A DNA stretch of 64,000 nt, taken from contig NZ_LIVQ01000003.1 in NCBI RefSeq assembly GCF_001905445.1, positions 122,101 to 186,100 of the forward strand, read 5' to 3'. Both the position numbers and the translations under genes were made by a program. This DNA is from Streptomyces sp. CB00455 (GTDB taxonomy: Bacteria > Actinomycetota > Actinomycetes > Streptomycetales > Streptomycetaceae). A model generated the notes under the pieces. It worked only from the letters and a program-made list of their open reading frames with translations, did not search any database and had not been told where the DNA came from. Below, piece by piece: positions 9,361 through 19,749 of the stretch; within the stretch, counting starts at the first letter, position 1; each line of letters opens with the position of its first letter.

Positions 9361-9996
9361 TCACGCCCCGATCCGGTAGAGGGAGTGCGTCCAGGAGAAG
9401 CTGCTGTTGTCGACGTACCAGGCGTGGGAGGCCCAGTTGTAGCGGTCGCTGGAGGGCCACGGGTCACCCCAGTAGACCCAGCTGTTGGTGGTGTCGTAGC
9501 CGTAGACCACGTGCATGTGGCCGCCGCCGTTGGACCACTGGATGCGGGTCTCGATGGGGCGGTTGGCGTTGATCTCGGTCTGGACGGTCGCGTACTGGAG
9601 CCAGCCGGTCACGTAGGAGCCGGAGTTGATACCGGCCCAGCGCAGGCCGGTCTGGACGTTGGCGAGGTTGGCCTGGTTGTTGGGGCACTCGGAGCCCTGC
9701 TGGCGGTTGAAGGCGGCGTTGCAGAACTGGTTCTGGCTGTAGGTGCGGCCGAACCAGCCCGCGATGGTGTTGCCGCTCGCGGCCCAGCACCAGTTGGTCT
9801 TCTGCTGCGCCTGCATGGTGATGTTCAGGCGCTTGGAGGCGAGGGCGGACCCGCTGACGGCATCGGTGGCGGCGGTGGCGGCGGTGGTGACGGTGCCGGC
9901 ATCGGCGGCGGTGGCGGTGCCGGCACCGAGGGGCAGGGCGAGGAGCAGGGCGGAGATGAGGGCGGCCGGGGAAAGCCGCCGGTTTCGGTTGCGCAT
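9361..9996 (-). CDS. Secreted papain-like cysteine peptidase (AvrRpt2/C39-like)
   Basis: Extracellular cysteine protease of the papain-like clan. The 211-residue preprotein has a signal peptide (RRLSPAALISALLLALP, ending GTATAADA) and a compact catalytic domain. The motif QQKTNWCWAASG places the nucleophile at Cys70 with the oxyanion-hole Gln64 six residues before, as in papain. NGGGHMHVVYGY supplies the histidine (His160 aligns best, His162 is the alternative), and YWGDPW gives Asp178. Extra cysteines (92, 104) may form a disulfide. The downstream partner is translationally coupled, and a regulator is divergently transcribed. Substrate unknown; homologous folds serve in toxins, effector proteins and peptide maturation. 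Confidence 0.88.
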   Translation of the reverse strand: MRNRNRRLSPAALISALLLALPLGAGTATAADAGTVTTAATAATDAVSGSALASKRLNITMQAQQKTNWCWAASGNTIAGWFGRTYSQNQFCNAAFNRQQGSECPNNQANLANVQTGLRWAGINSGSYVTGWLQYATVQTEINANRPIETRIQWSNGGGHMHVVYGYDTTNSWVYWGDPWPSSDRYNWASHAWYVDNSSFSWTHSLYRIGA

Positions 9997-10112
9997 CGCG
10001 TTCCTCCCGAGGTGGGGGGGGTGGGGGTGGAGGAGCGCGTCCGGACGCTGTGGAGGAGCATCGGGGTGTTGTCGCGATCAGGTCAACACGCTTCAATACG
10101 CGGTGACATCGC

Positions 10113-10144
10113 GGTGTGAACGGTGGGGCTGTGGTGTGAACGGT
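10113..10144. promoter_or_regulatory. Direct repeat GGTGTGAACGGT, candidate operator
   Basis: Two identical 12-bp copies start at 10113 and 10133, 20 bp apart (about two helical turns), within the 229-bp space between the divergent peptidase and regulator genes. They share the GTGAAC half-site of the palindrome at 10202. Confidence 0.6.
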
Positions 10145-10201
10145 TGCTGTCGTTTCACCTGGTCCCCGGGCGTCACCGGCGCGTCGCACGCCCGGCCGGG
10201 A

Positions 10202-10213
10202 GTGAACGTTCAC
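10202..10213. promoter_or_regulatory. Palindrome GTGAACGTTCAC before the regulator gene
   Basis: A perfect 12-bp palindrome that ends 2 bp before the GAGGAG ribosome binding site of the regulator gene starting at 10226. With the two upstream copies of the same half-site it is a good candidate for an autoregulatory operator. Confidence 0.6.
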
Positions 10214-10225
10214 AGAGGAGTCCCC

Positions 10226-11161
10226 ATGGCCCCGCCGCCCGCGGACACGGCGGAACTCGGCCGCCTGTTGCGCGGCGGCCCCTTCCACCTCGCCCTGCGC
10301 GCCGCCCTCGCCGCGCGGGGCCTGCCGCTGCACCGGGTGCAGCGCCGGCTCGCGGCGCGCGGCATCAAGGTCGGTGTCACCAGCCTCAGCTACTGGCAGC
10401 AGGGGGCCCGTCGCCCGCGGCACGCGGAGTCACTGCGGGCTGTCAGCGCGTTGGAGCAGATCCTGGAGCTCCCGGACGGCGCCCTCCTGCGCCTGCTGGG
10501 CGGCCCGGGGTCCGACGCCGGGCCCGCGCGCCCGGCCGCCCGGCCGTACCGGGCGCTCGTGAGCGTCGGCGGCGCGGTGGAGCAGCTGCTCGACGGGATG
10601 GAGCTGCCGCCCGACGGCGGGCTGCACTCGCTCGGCCACCACGAACGGGTCCGGATCGGGGCGGGCGGCGAGATGCGCAGCAGGGAGTCGCAGCAGATCG
10701 TCCGGGCCCACCGCGACGGCGTCGACCGCTACCTCGCCGTCCACCATGGCGACCCCGGGTGCGATACGTCGCGGATGGAGGTGACGGCGTACGAGAACTG
10801 CCGTACGGGGCGGGTCCGGCGCCACCCGGAGGCGGGGGTGGTGGTCGCGGAGCTGCTGTTCGACACCCGGCTGCGGCGCGGCGACACCTACGTCTTCGGC
10901 TACGGCGTGGAGGACGGCACGGGCGCGCGCAGCGGCGAATACGTGCGGGGTTTCAGCTACGCGGGGGGCCAGTACATGCTCCAGGTCCGCTTCGACGAGG
11001 CGGCCCTGCCGGTGCGCTGCCGCCGCTTCTCCCGCACGGGCCCCCACGCCCCGCGCACGGCCCTCACGGACCTCACCCCGAGCGGCCGGCACCGCGCGGT
11101 ACACCTGGTGGAACAGTCGGTGCACCGCGGAATCCTGGGCATCGCCTGGGACTGGGACTGA
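10226..11161 (+). CDS. XRE-like helix-turn-helix protein, putative regulator of the peptidase pair
   Basis: A 311-residue Streptomyces-type protein. The N-terminal part (about 15-90) looks like a helix-turn-helix: RVQRRLAARGIKVGVTSLSY, then WQQGARRPRHAESLRAVSAL, the pattern seen in XRE-like regulators where a YWQ(Q/S)G segment is the recognition helix. The C-terminal 200 residues form a beta-rich domain (YRALVSVGGAVEQLLDGMEL through GYGVEDGTGARSGEYVRGFS) with no family that I recognise; it may sense a ligand. ATG 10226 is preceded by GAGGAG. It is divergent from the secreted peptidase gene and has a palindrome just before its ribosome binding site, which suggests autoregulation. Function is inferred from fold and context. 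Confidence 0.75.
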   Translation: MAPPPADTAELGRLLRGGPFHLALRAALAARGLPLHRVQRRLAARGIKVGVTSLSYWQQGARRPRHAESLRAVSALEQILELPDGALLRLLGGPGSDAGPARPAARPYRALVSVGGAVEQLLDGMELPPDGGLHSLGHHERVRIGAGGEMRSRESQQIVRAHRDGVDRYLAVHHGDPGCDTSRMEVTAYENCRTGRVRRHPEAGVVVAELLFDTRLRRGDTYVFGYGVEDGTGARSGEYVRGFSYAGGQYMLQVRFDEAALPVRCRRFSRTGPHAPRTALTDLTPSGRHRAVHLVEQSVHRGILGIAWDWD

Positions 11162-11830
11162 CGCGAAACGACCCGCCGCCGGCGGAAACGGCGATCGCCG
11201 CAGGCCGGGTACGGCACGGGCCGCCGCACCACGGGTACGAGAGGCCGAGAACGGCGCGGGCCGCGAGCAGCACGCCGAACGCCGCCCGCACCCAGGGCAC
11301 GGCGCCGCCCGAAAACGGCCCAAACGGCACGCCGCGGGCCGAACAAGAGCCCGCAGGCCACACGCAGCCCGGCCCGGACCCACGCCGCAAGCAGGCCGGG
11401 CGCGGGCCGTGGGCCGGGCGCAGCACGGGTCGGCAGCGGACCGGTACGGGCGGCAAGCCGGCCGCGGCGGCGCACGACGCGGCGCAAACCGCACACCGCG
11501 GCCAAGCCCAAGCCCCGCGCCGACACGGCGCGGCCCCGGACACCACGCGCCGGGCGCAGCACGGGCACCGGCCGCAGGCCGGGCGCAGCACGGGCACCGG
11601 CCGCAGGCCGGGCGCAGCACGGGCACCGGCCGCAGGCCGGGCGCAGCACGGGCACCGGCCGCAGGCCGGGCGCAGCACGGGCACCGGCCGCAGGCCGGGC
11701 GCAGCACGGGTCGGCCGCAGCCGGTACGGGCGGCAACCCTGCCGCGGGCCGCCGGCGGACCACGACGCGGGCCGGACGCAGGACAGGCACAGGCCGGACG
11801 CGGGCCGCAGGCCACGCGGCGGGCGAGCGG
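11162..11830. other. Gene-free repetitive region
   Basis: 669 bp between the 3-prime ends of two converging genes. All long frames are compositional (repeated RPACGRCPCCA on one strand, AGRSTGTGRRPG on the other). Besides the exact 29-bp array it holds degenerate single copies, for example near 11408-11430, so the whole stretch probably arose from the same repeat. I see no promoter or RNA gene. Confidence 0.6.
11552..11711. repeat. Tandem array, 29-bp unit, five exact copies
   Basis: Identical units beginning GGGCGCAGCACGGGCACCGG start at 11552, 11581, 11610, 11639 and 11668, followed by a partial copy from 11697. There are no spacers between units, so it is a minisatellite rather than a CRISPR. 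Perfect identity implies recent expansion. Confidence 0.93.
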
Positions 11831-12289
11831 TCAGCCCGCTACCAGCCTGCCGTTCTCCATTTTGACCGGGACGGCCGGGAGCGGCTCGGTGGCCGGGCCG
11901 CTCAGGACCTTGCCGGTCGCCACGTCGAAGCGGCTGCCGTGGCAGGGGCAGTTGCCCTCGCCCTTCACGATCTTGTCGAGGACGCAGCCGGCGTGCGTGC
12001 ACCGGGCGCTGAAGGCCCGGTACTGCCCCTCCGCCGGGCAGCTGACGACCAGCTTCTCCTCCCGGTACAGCTTCGCGCCACCGACCGGGACATCGGCCGC
12101 GGCCCCCAGGTCGACCGGCCCGGCGGGCGTCGCGGGCGACCCCCCGCCGCTCGCGCTCTGCGGGGAGCAGGCCGCGAGCGCCGACCCCGCTCCGACGGCG
12201 CCCGCGAGCGCGGCGGCGCTCCGCAGGACGGTGCGGCGGGCCGGGGCCGCCCCATCGCGGTGGCCGGGCACGGACTGGGGGGCGGACAT
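11831..12289 (-). CDS. Rieske (2Fe-2S) domain lipoprotein
   Basis: Small exported electron-transfer protein. The N-terminus has a twin-arginine type signal (ARRTVLRSAAALAGAVGAGS) ending in the lipobox ALAAC, so Cys41 is probably lipidated. The Rieske cluster ligands are complete: CTHAGC gives Cys97 and His99, CPCHG gives Cys114 and His117, and Cys102/Cys116 can form the stabilising disulfide. At 152 residues it is a stand-alone Rieske domain without a hydroxylase or cytochrome partner nearby, so its redox partner is unknown. ATG 12289 has AGGAGAACCGC before it. A longer open frame upstream is a shadow of the divergent kinase gene. Confidence 0.93.
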   Translation of the reverse strand: MSAPQSVPGHRDGAAPARRTVLRSAAALAGAVGAGSALAACSPQSASGGGSPATPAGPVDLGAAADVPVGGAKLYREEKLVVSCPAEGQYRAFSARCTHAGCVLDKIVKGEGNCPCHGSRFDVATGKVLSGPATEPLPAVPVKMENGRLVAG

Positions 12290-12427
12290 GCGGTTCTCCT
12301 GGGGCTGGGCACGGGACCGGCGGGCGCGGCCCGATTCGTCCGACGTCCTGGCGGCTGCGGCTCTGCGCCTGGCCGGGGCGCCGGCCCACCCGACGATACC
12401 GCCGTGTGATGGGGTACCTTCCCCCGC

Positions 12428-13333
12428 GTGATCGTCGTCGGCGGAGAAGCCCTCATCGACCTGGTGCCCGTGGCGGAGCCGCCGGGCGCGCTGCTGCCCC
12501 GGCCGGGCGGCGGACCGTACAACACCGCGCTGGCGCTCGGGCGTCTCGGTGCCGAGGTGGCCTTCTGCTCCCGGGTTTCCACGGACGGCTTCGGCGAGAG
12601 CCTCCTCGCCGGCCTGCGGTCGGCCGGGGTCGACCTGTCCTTGGTGCAGCGCGGGCCTGAGCCGACCACGCTGGCCGTGCCCTCCCTGGCGCCGGACGGA
12701 TCGGCTTCGTACGGCTTCTACGTCGAGGGCACGGCTGACCGGCTGTTCACCCTGCCGCCCGCCCTTCCGGCGGGGGCACGGGCCCTCGCGCTCGGCACCT
12801 GCTCGCTGGTCCTGGAGCCGGGCGCGAGCGCGTACGAGGCCCTGGTGCGCCGGGAGTCGCGGCGCGGGCTGCTGACCCTGCTGGATCCCAACATCCGGCC
12901 GTCGCTGATCGCCGATCCGGACGCCTACCGCACCCGCTTCCTGACCGGGCTGCTGCCGTACGCCTCCGTGCTCAAGCTGTCGGAGGAGGACGCGCGCTGG
13001 CTGGGCGGCCGGGTCTGCGACTGGCTGGCGGCGGGCCCGTCGGCCGTCGTGCTGACCAGGGGCGCGGCGGGCCTGACGGTGTGGACGCGGGACGGGGAGG
13101 AGTACTCGGCGGCGGCCCGCCCGGTCGCCGTGGCGGACACGATCGGGGCGGGCGACACCGTCAACGCCGCCCTGATGCACCGCCTCGCGGGGGCGGGGGC
13201 CGGAGCCGTGGCCGGAACCGGGACCGATCCGGTGGACTGGCCCGATGTGCTGGCCTACGCCGCGCACGCGGCGGCCCTGACGTGCACGCGGGCGGGCGCG
13301 GAGCCGCCGTACGCGGCCGAGCTCAGCGGATAG
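12428..13333 (+). CDS. PfkB family carbohydrate kinase (fructokinase-like)
   Basis: Cytoplasmic ATP-dependent sugar kinase. The 301-residue product starts from GTG 12428 (MIVVGGEALIDLVP) and shows the PfkB layout: substrate-side GGGPYNTALALGRLG (about 30-44), the lid region, and the C-terminal signature DTIGAGDTVNAAL with the catalytic Asp (about 240). The sugar cannot be read from sequence; fructose is the usual assignment for this subgroup. It is divergent from the Rieske gene and its 3-prime end overlaps the converging TetR gene by 11 bp. Confidence 0.88.
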   Translation: MIVVGGEALIDLVPVAEPPGALLPRPGGGPYNTALALGRLGAEVAFCSRVSTDGFGESLLAGLRSAGVDLSLVQRGPEPTTLAVPSLAPDGSASYGFYVEGTADRLFTLPPALPAGARALALGTCSLVLEPGASAYEALVRRESRRGLLTLLDPNIRPSLIADPDAYRTRFLTGLLPYASVLKLSEEDARWLGGRVCDWLAAGPSAVVLTRGAAGLTVWTRDGEEYSAAARPVAVADTIGAGDTVNAALMHRLAGAGAGAVAGTGTDPVDWPDVLAYAAHAAALTCTRAGAEPPYAAELSG

Positions 13334-13946
13334 CGGCCCACACGGTCCGGGCCACGGCGGGGGCGAACTCCTCCACCGGCTGGACCACATGGGCGCCGGA
13401 GAAGTGCAGGAAGAAGGCGCGCTGGAAGCACGCGCCGAGCAGCAGGGCCGCAGCGGCCCGTGGATCGGCGTCGGCTCGCAGCCGCCCGGCGTCCAGCTCG
13501 CGTCGCAGCCGCCCGGTCAGGGCGTCCAGGACCACGTGCGGGCCGGCCCCGATCTCCTGTACGCCGTCGCGGTGCCGGGCGAGCAGGGCGGGGTCGGCGA
13601 ACAGCGAGGCCGCCATCGGCATGGCGTCGGCGTAGAAGAGCGAGGCGTGGCGGGCGATGGCGACGAGCCCCTCCTCGACTCCTCTCTCCCCCGCCCCCGC
13701 CTCCGCTCCCGGTTCGGCGAGCAGCGCGGCCATCAGCGGACCCGCGTTGGGGGTGCGCTCCATCAGCACACGCACGAACAGCTCTTCCTTGTTCGCGAAG
13801 TACTTGTACAGCGCGGCCTCCGAGCAGCCGGCTTCGCGGGCGATGGCCTTGGTGGTGGCCGCGGCGAGCCCGGTGGTGCGCATGAGGGTCTCGGCGGCGT
13901 CGAGGAGCCGCTCGGGAGTGGGACGGCTTGACTTTGGGGTGAGCAC
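13323..13946 (-). CDS. TetR family transcriptional repressor
   Basis: A 207-residue TetR regulator. The N-terminal helix-turn-helix (about 12-58) reads RLLDAAETLMRTTGLAAAT, then EAGCSEAALYKYFANKEELF, the family hallmark. The C-terminal ligand domain has no identifiable specificity. The start is GTG 13946, inside a 16-bp inverted repeat (13939-13954) that probably serves as its own operator, so autorepression is likely. A matching repeat lies 32 bp away before the divergent NmrA-like gene, the probable main target. Confidence 0.92.
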   Translation of the reverse strand: MLTPKSSRPTPERLLDAAETLMRTTGLAAATTKAIAREAGCSEAALYKYFANKEELFVRVLMERTPNAGPLMAALLAEPGAEAGAGERGVEEGLVAIARHASLFYADAMPMAASLFADPALLARHRDGVQEIGAGPHVVLDALTGRLRRELDAGRLRADADPRAAAALLLGACFQRAFFLHFSGAHVVQPVEEFAPAVARTVWAAIR

Positions 13947-13954
13947 TCGCTCAC
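13939..13954. promoter_or_regulatory. Inverted repeat GTGAG-N6-CTCAC, TetR operator 1
   Basis: GTGAGCACTCGCTCAC overlaps the start codon of the TetR gene. The same outer half-sites occur in operator 2 at 13971, at an interval of 32 bp, close to three helical turns. Confidence 0.75.
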
Positions 13955-13970
13955 CCTAAGGGAAGCAGGG

Positions 13971-13986
13971 GTGAGTAAACACTCAC
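13971..13986. promoter_or_regulatory. Inverted repeat GTGAG-N6-CTCAC, TetR operator 2
   Basis: GTGAGTAAACACTCAC lies 27 bp before the preferred start of the NmrA-like gene. Half-sites are identical to operator 1; the central six bases differ. Confidence 0.75.
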
Positions 13987-14012
13987 CCACCCCCTGGATG
14001 CGGGAGACGGCT

Positions 14013-14663
14013 GTGCGGATCACGGTGTTCGGAGCGACGGGCGGCGTAGGCCACGAGGTGGTACGAAAGGCACTGGCCGCAGGCCACGAGGTGACGGCCG
14101 TGGTGCGCGACCCCGCCCGGCTGGACGTGCCGGCCCAGGACCGACTCCACGTAGCCGTCGTGCCGGCCCTGACGGACGAGGACGCACTCGTCCCGCTGCT
14201 GGAGGGGCGGTCCGCGGTGATCTCGGCACTGGGGGCGGCGAGCAACCGGCAGGCCAAGGCCGCCCCCGTCACGGGTCCGGCCGTACGGGCCGTCCTCGGG
14301 GCGATGGACCGGGCGGGCGTGCGCCGCCTGTCGGTGGTCAGCGCGGCCCCGCTCGGCCCGGACGCGGCGGGCGACGGCTTCCTCAGCCGGTCGGTGTTCC
14401 TCCCGCTGCTGCGGTGGGCGCTGCGGGACCTGTACGCGGATCTGGCGGCCATGGAGGCGGCCGTCGTCGCCAGCGGCACGCAGTGGACGGTGGTCCGCCC
14501 GCCGCGCCTCCTGAACCGGCCCGGCACGGGCACCTACCGCCGCGCCCTCGACGCCAACGTCCCCCGCGGGCGCGTCATCCCCCGGGCGGACGTGGCCCAT
14601 GCCCTCCTGAGCACCCTGACGGACCCCACCACGACCGGCCGCGCCCTGGGCGTAGCCACCTGA
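14013..14663 (+). CDS. NAD(P)H-binding NmrA/SDR-like protein
   Basis: Atypical short-chain dehydrogenase-like protein of 216 residues. The N-terminal MRITVFGATGGVGHEVVRKA is a Rossmann dinucleotide-binding motif (GATGGVG); the C-terminal half contains GTQWTVVRPPRLLN, usual for the NAD(P)-binding NmrA/YwnB group. No clear Tyr-x-x-x-Lys catalytic pair is seen, so it may sense redox state or act on a small quinone-like substrate. I choose GTG 14013, preceded by GGGAG at six bases and giving the conserved MRITVFGATG start. Earlier starts at 13971 and 13998 would place coding sequence in the TetR operator or leave a poor ribosome site. Probably repressed by the divergent TetR protein. Confidence 0.85.
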   Translation: MRITVFGATGGVGHEVVRKALAAGHEVTAVVRDPARLDVPAQDRLHVAVVPALTDEDALVPLLEGRSAVISALGAASNRQAKAAPVTGPAVRAVLGAMDRAGVRRLSVVSAAPLGPDAAGDGFLSRSVFLPLLRWALRDLYADLAAMEAAVVASGTQWTVVRPPRLLNRPGTGTYRRALDANVPRGRVIPRADVAHALLSTLTDPTTTGRALGVAT

Positions 14664-15060
14664 CCCACCACCCCTGCCGACCCACCGCCCCACGAGTCCC
14701 GGCGCCCCTCCCGGCCCCGGCACACCCCCGCAGACGTTCGAAGCGCCGCCGGGCCGGGAATAGACCCCGGGGAAAGGGCCCCACACACCCCCGGCCACCA
14801 CCCCGGCACCGGCTCGTCTCCCTCCCCGCCTCAGCAGCGCGCCCTCCACCCTGCAGGCGGTGGGAGGCGCAGGGGCCCTGGCCAGGCCCCCGCCAACGGC
14901 ACTGCACCCCCCGACCACCCCGGCCCGAAGCACTACCGGCCCCGGCAGAGCCAGCGACAACGGCAATGGCACCGCCACCGCCAGCGCCAGCGCCAGCGGC
15001 GGCACGCGAAAGGGGCCCGGCCGCCAGGCCGGACCCCTCACCGCCGAGCCCGCGCAGCGG
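14664..15060. other. Convergent intergenic region between the NmrA-like gene and uvrA
   Basis: 397 bp of Pro/Arg-coding-like GC-rich sequence without a supported gene. The only clear element is the hairpin at 15012-15037. Confidence 0.55.
15012..15037 (-). terminator. 11-bp hairpin after uvrA
   Basis: GGGGCCCGGCC (15012-15022) pairs with 15027-15037 with one mismatch around the loop GCCA, 23 bp beyond the uvrA stop codon. Confidence 0.65.
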
Positions 15061-18069
<3,009 letters not shown>

Positions 18070-18256
18070 GCCGGTCCGCACCTTTCTTGAGAGAGCGGGG
18101 GCACGGGGCCCCCGTCCCAGGGTATGGGGGGCGCCTCTGCGTTGGACTTGGACAGTGGACTTCCGAGCGTATAGCACGCACATTCGATTTACGGCACCCG
18201 AAGGACCGCTTCACCCGATCGTGTGGCCGGGCCACGCGACCACTACGCTCGGCGCC

Positions 18257-18949
18257 ATGACTGATCATGTGCGCGACCTGCGATCTGTCCGTGAGGCCAC
18301 TGACCGGCTACTGGCCGCCGTCGCGAAACTGGACAACGGCGCCGTCGCCGAGGAGTCACACCTTCCCGGCTGGAGCCGCGGCCACATCCTGGCCCACCTC
18401 GCCCGCAACGCCGACGCACTCGTCAACGTTTTCGAGGGCCGCCCCATGTACGAGAGCGCCTCCGCGCGCGACGCGGACATCGAGCGTGACTCCGGCCGGT
18501 CCCTTGGGGAACACCTGACGGACCTCCGTGATTCCGGGGCCCGTTTCCTGGCCACCACGGAGCCCGCCCAGGACTGGTCCCGCACGGTCGAGCTGCGGAA
18601 CGGCGTCACCGACCTCGCCGCCAACGTGCCGTTCCGCCGGCTCATCGAGGTGGAGCTGCACCACGTCGACCTCAACATCGGCTACGAGCTCGCCGACCTC
18701 TCGGACGAGTTCACCTCCCGCGAGATCACCTTCCTCGCGGACCGCTGGTCCGGACGCCCGGAAGTCCCCCCGGTCACGCTGACGACGGCCCACGACGACC
18801 GCGTCTGGCACACGGGCGGCGCCGCGGGGACTCCGGTGACGGTCACGGGCCCCGCCGACGAGCTGCTGGGCTGGCTGGCGGGCCGCGGCCGGCGGGGCGC
18901 GGGCCTCACCGTGGACGGCGGGCCCCTGCCCGAGCTCCCGTCGCTCTAG
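18257..18949 (+). CDS. Mycothiol-dependent maleylpyruvate isomerase-like protein (DinB fold)
   Basis: A 230-residue four-helix DinB-type protein of the mycothiol-dependent maleylpyruvate isomerase group, found mainly in actinobacteria that use mycothiol. The N-terminal metal site is seen as [20 protein letters not shown] (first His cluster, about 43-58) with [12 protein letters not shown] supplying the third ligand region (about 134-145). The C-terminal half resembles the small SCP2-like domain. No Shine-Dalgarno sequence precedes ATG 18257, so the mRNA may have a very short leader. A metallo-hydrolase gene follows 9 bp later, suggesting a two-gene unit for a thiol-dependent detoxification. 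The exact substrate is unknown. Confidence 0.85.
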   Translation: MTDHVRDLRSVREATDRLLAAVAKLDNGAVAEESHLPGWSRGHILAHLARNADALVNVFEGRPMYESASARDADIERDSGRSLGEHLTDLRDSGARFLATTEPAQDWSRTVELRNGVTDLAANVPFRRLIEVELHHVDLNIGYELADLSDEFTSREITFLADRWSGRPEVPPVTLTTAHDDRVWHTGGAAGTPVTVTGPADELLGWLAGRGRRGAGLTVDGGPLPELPSL

Positions 18950-18958
18950 GATCGGACC

Positions 18959-19615
18959 ATGACGTACAGCGGAGCGGTCAAGGTCGGCGGTCCGGCCGAC
19001 GTGCACGAACTCGCGGACCTGATGATTTCCAAGGTCGCAGTGGGTGGGATGAACAACAACGCCTACCTGCTGCGCTGCCGGGCGACCGGCGAGCAGCTGC
19101 TGATCGACGCGGCCGCGGAGCCGGCGACGCTGCTGAGCCTGATCGGCGACGACGGCATCGCGTCCGTCGTCACGACGCACCAGCACGGCGACCACTGGGG
19201 GGCGCTCCAGGCCGTGGTGGAGGCGACGGGGGCCACCACGTACGCGGGCGCCGACGACGCCGAGGGCATCCCGGTGGCCACCGACGTCCTGGTGGCGGAC
19301 GGGGACACCGTCCGCGTGGGGCGGGTGGCGCTCACCGCGCGCCACCTGGTCGGACACACCCCTGGCTCGATCGCCCTCGTCTACGACGACCCGCACGGGC
19401 ACCCGCACGTGTTCACCGGTGACTGCCTGTTCCCGGGCGGCGTCGGCAACACGGGGGGCGACCCGGAGGCGTTCGGGCGGCTGATCGACGACGTCCAGCA
19501 CAAGATCTTCGAGCAGCTGCCGGACGAGACCTGGGTGTACCCCGGGCACGGCGACGACACCACGCTCGGCGCCGAGCGGCCGCACCTCGCCGAATGGCGC
19601 GAGCGCGGCTGGTGA
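18959..19615 (+). CDS. MBL-fold metallo-hydrolase (glyoxalase II-like)
   Basis: Zinc-dependent hydrolase of 218 residues. The HxHxDH motif THQHGDHWGAL supplies His74, His76, Asp78 and His79; further ligands are in ARHLVGHTPGS (His about 130), FTGDCLF (Asp about 155) and VYPGHGDDT (His about 200). The pattern fits hydroxyacylglutathione hydrolase-like enzymes, here probably acting on mycothiol or other thioesters. ATG 18959 has AGGAT at a suitable distance and lies 9 bp after the preceding isomerase-like gene, so the two are probably co-transcribed. Confidence 0.9.
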   Translation: MTYSGAVKVGGPADVHELADLMISKVAVGGMNNNAYLLRCRATGEQLLIDAAAEPATLLSLIGDDGIASVVTTHQHGDHWGALQAVVEATGATTYAGADDAEGIPVATDVLVADGDTVRVGRVALTARHLVGHTPGSIALVYDDPHGHPHVFTGDCLFPGGVGNTGGDPEAFGRLIDDVQHKIFEQLPDETWVYPGHGDDTTLGAERPHLAEWRERGW

Positions 19616-19703
19616 ACCGGGACCCGCGGCCGGCAACCCCGTACGCGGTCCGTATCTTCCGGTCGGTGATGACCGCACCCGCCTCCTGAGGGCGGGGACG
19701 CGA

Positions 19704-19732
19704 ACGGGGGCGGCCGCAAGGGCCGCCCCCGT
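19704..19732. terminator. Perfect 12-bp hairpin, bidirectional terminator
   Basis: ACGGGGGCGGCC at 19704-19715 pairs perfectly with 19721-19732 around GCAAG. It lies between the converging MBL-fold gene (stop at 19615) and terC (stop at 19750) and can serve both. Confidence 0.8.
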
Positions 19733-19749
19733 ATCGCCGTGCGGGCCGG

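Noticed and set aside
11552..11711. CRISPR array
   Set aside because: The 29-bp units abut directly with no spacers, and there are no cas genes.
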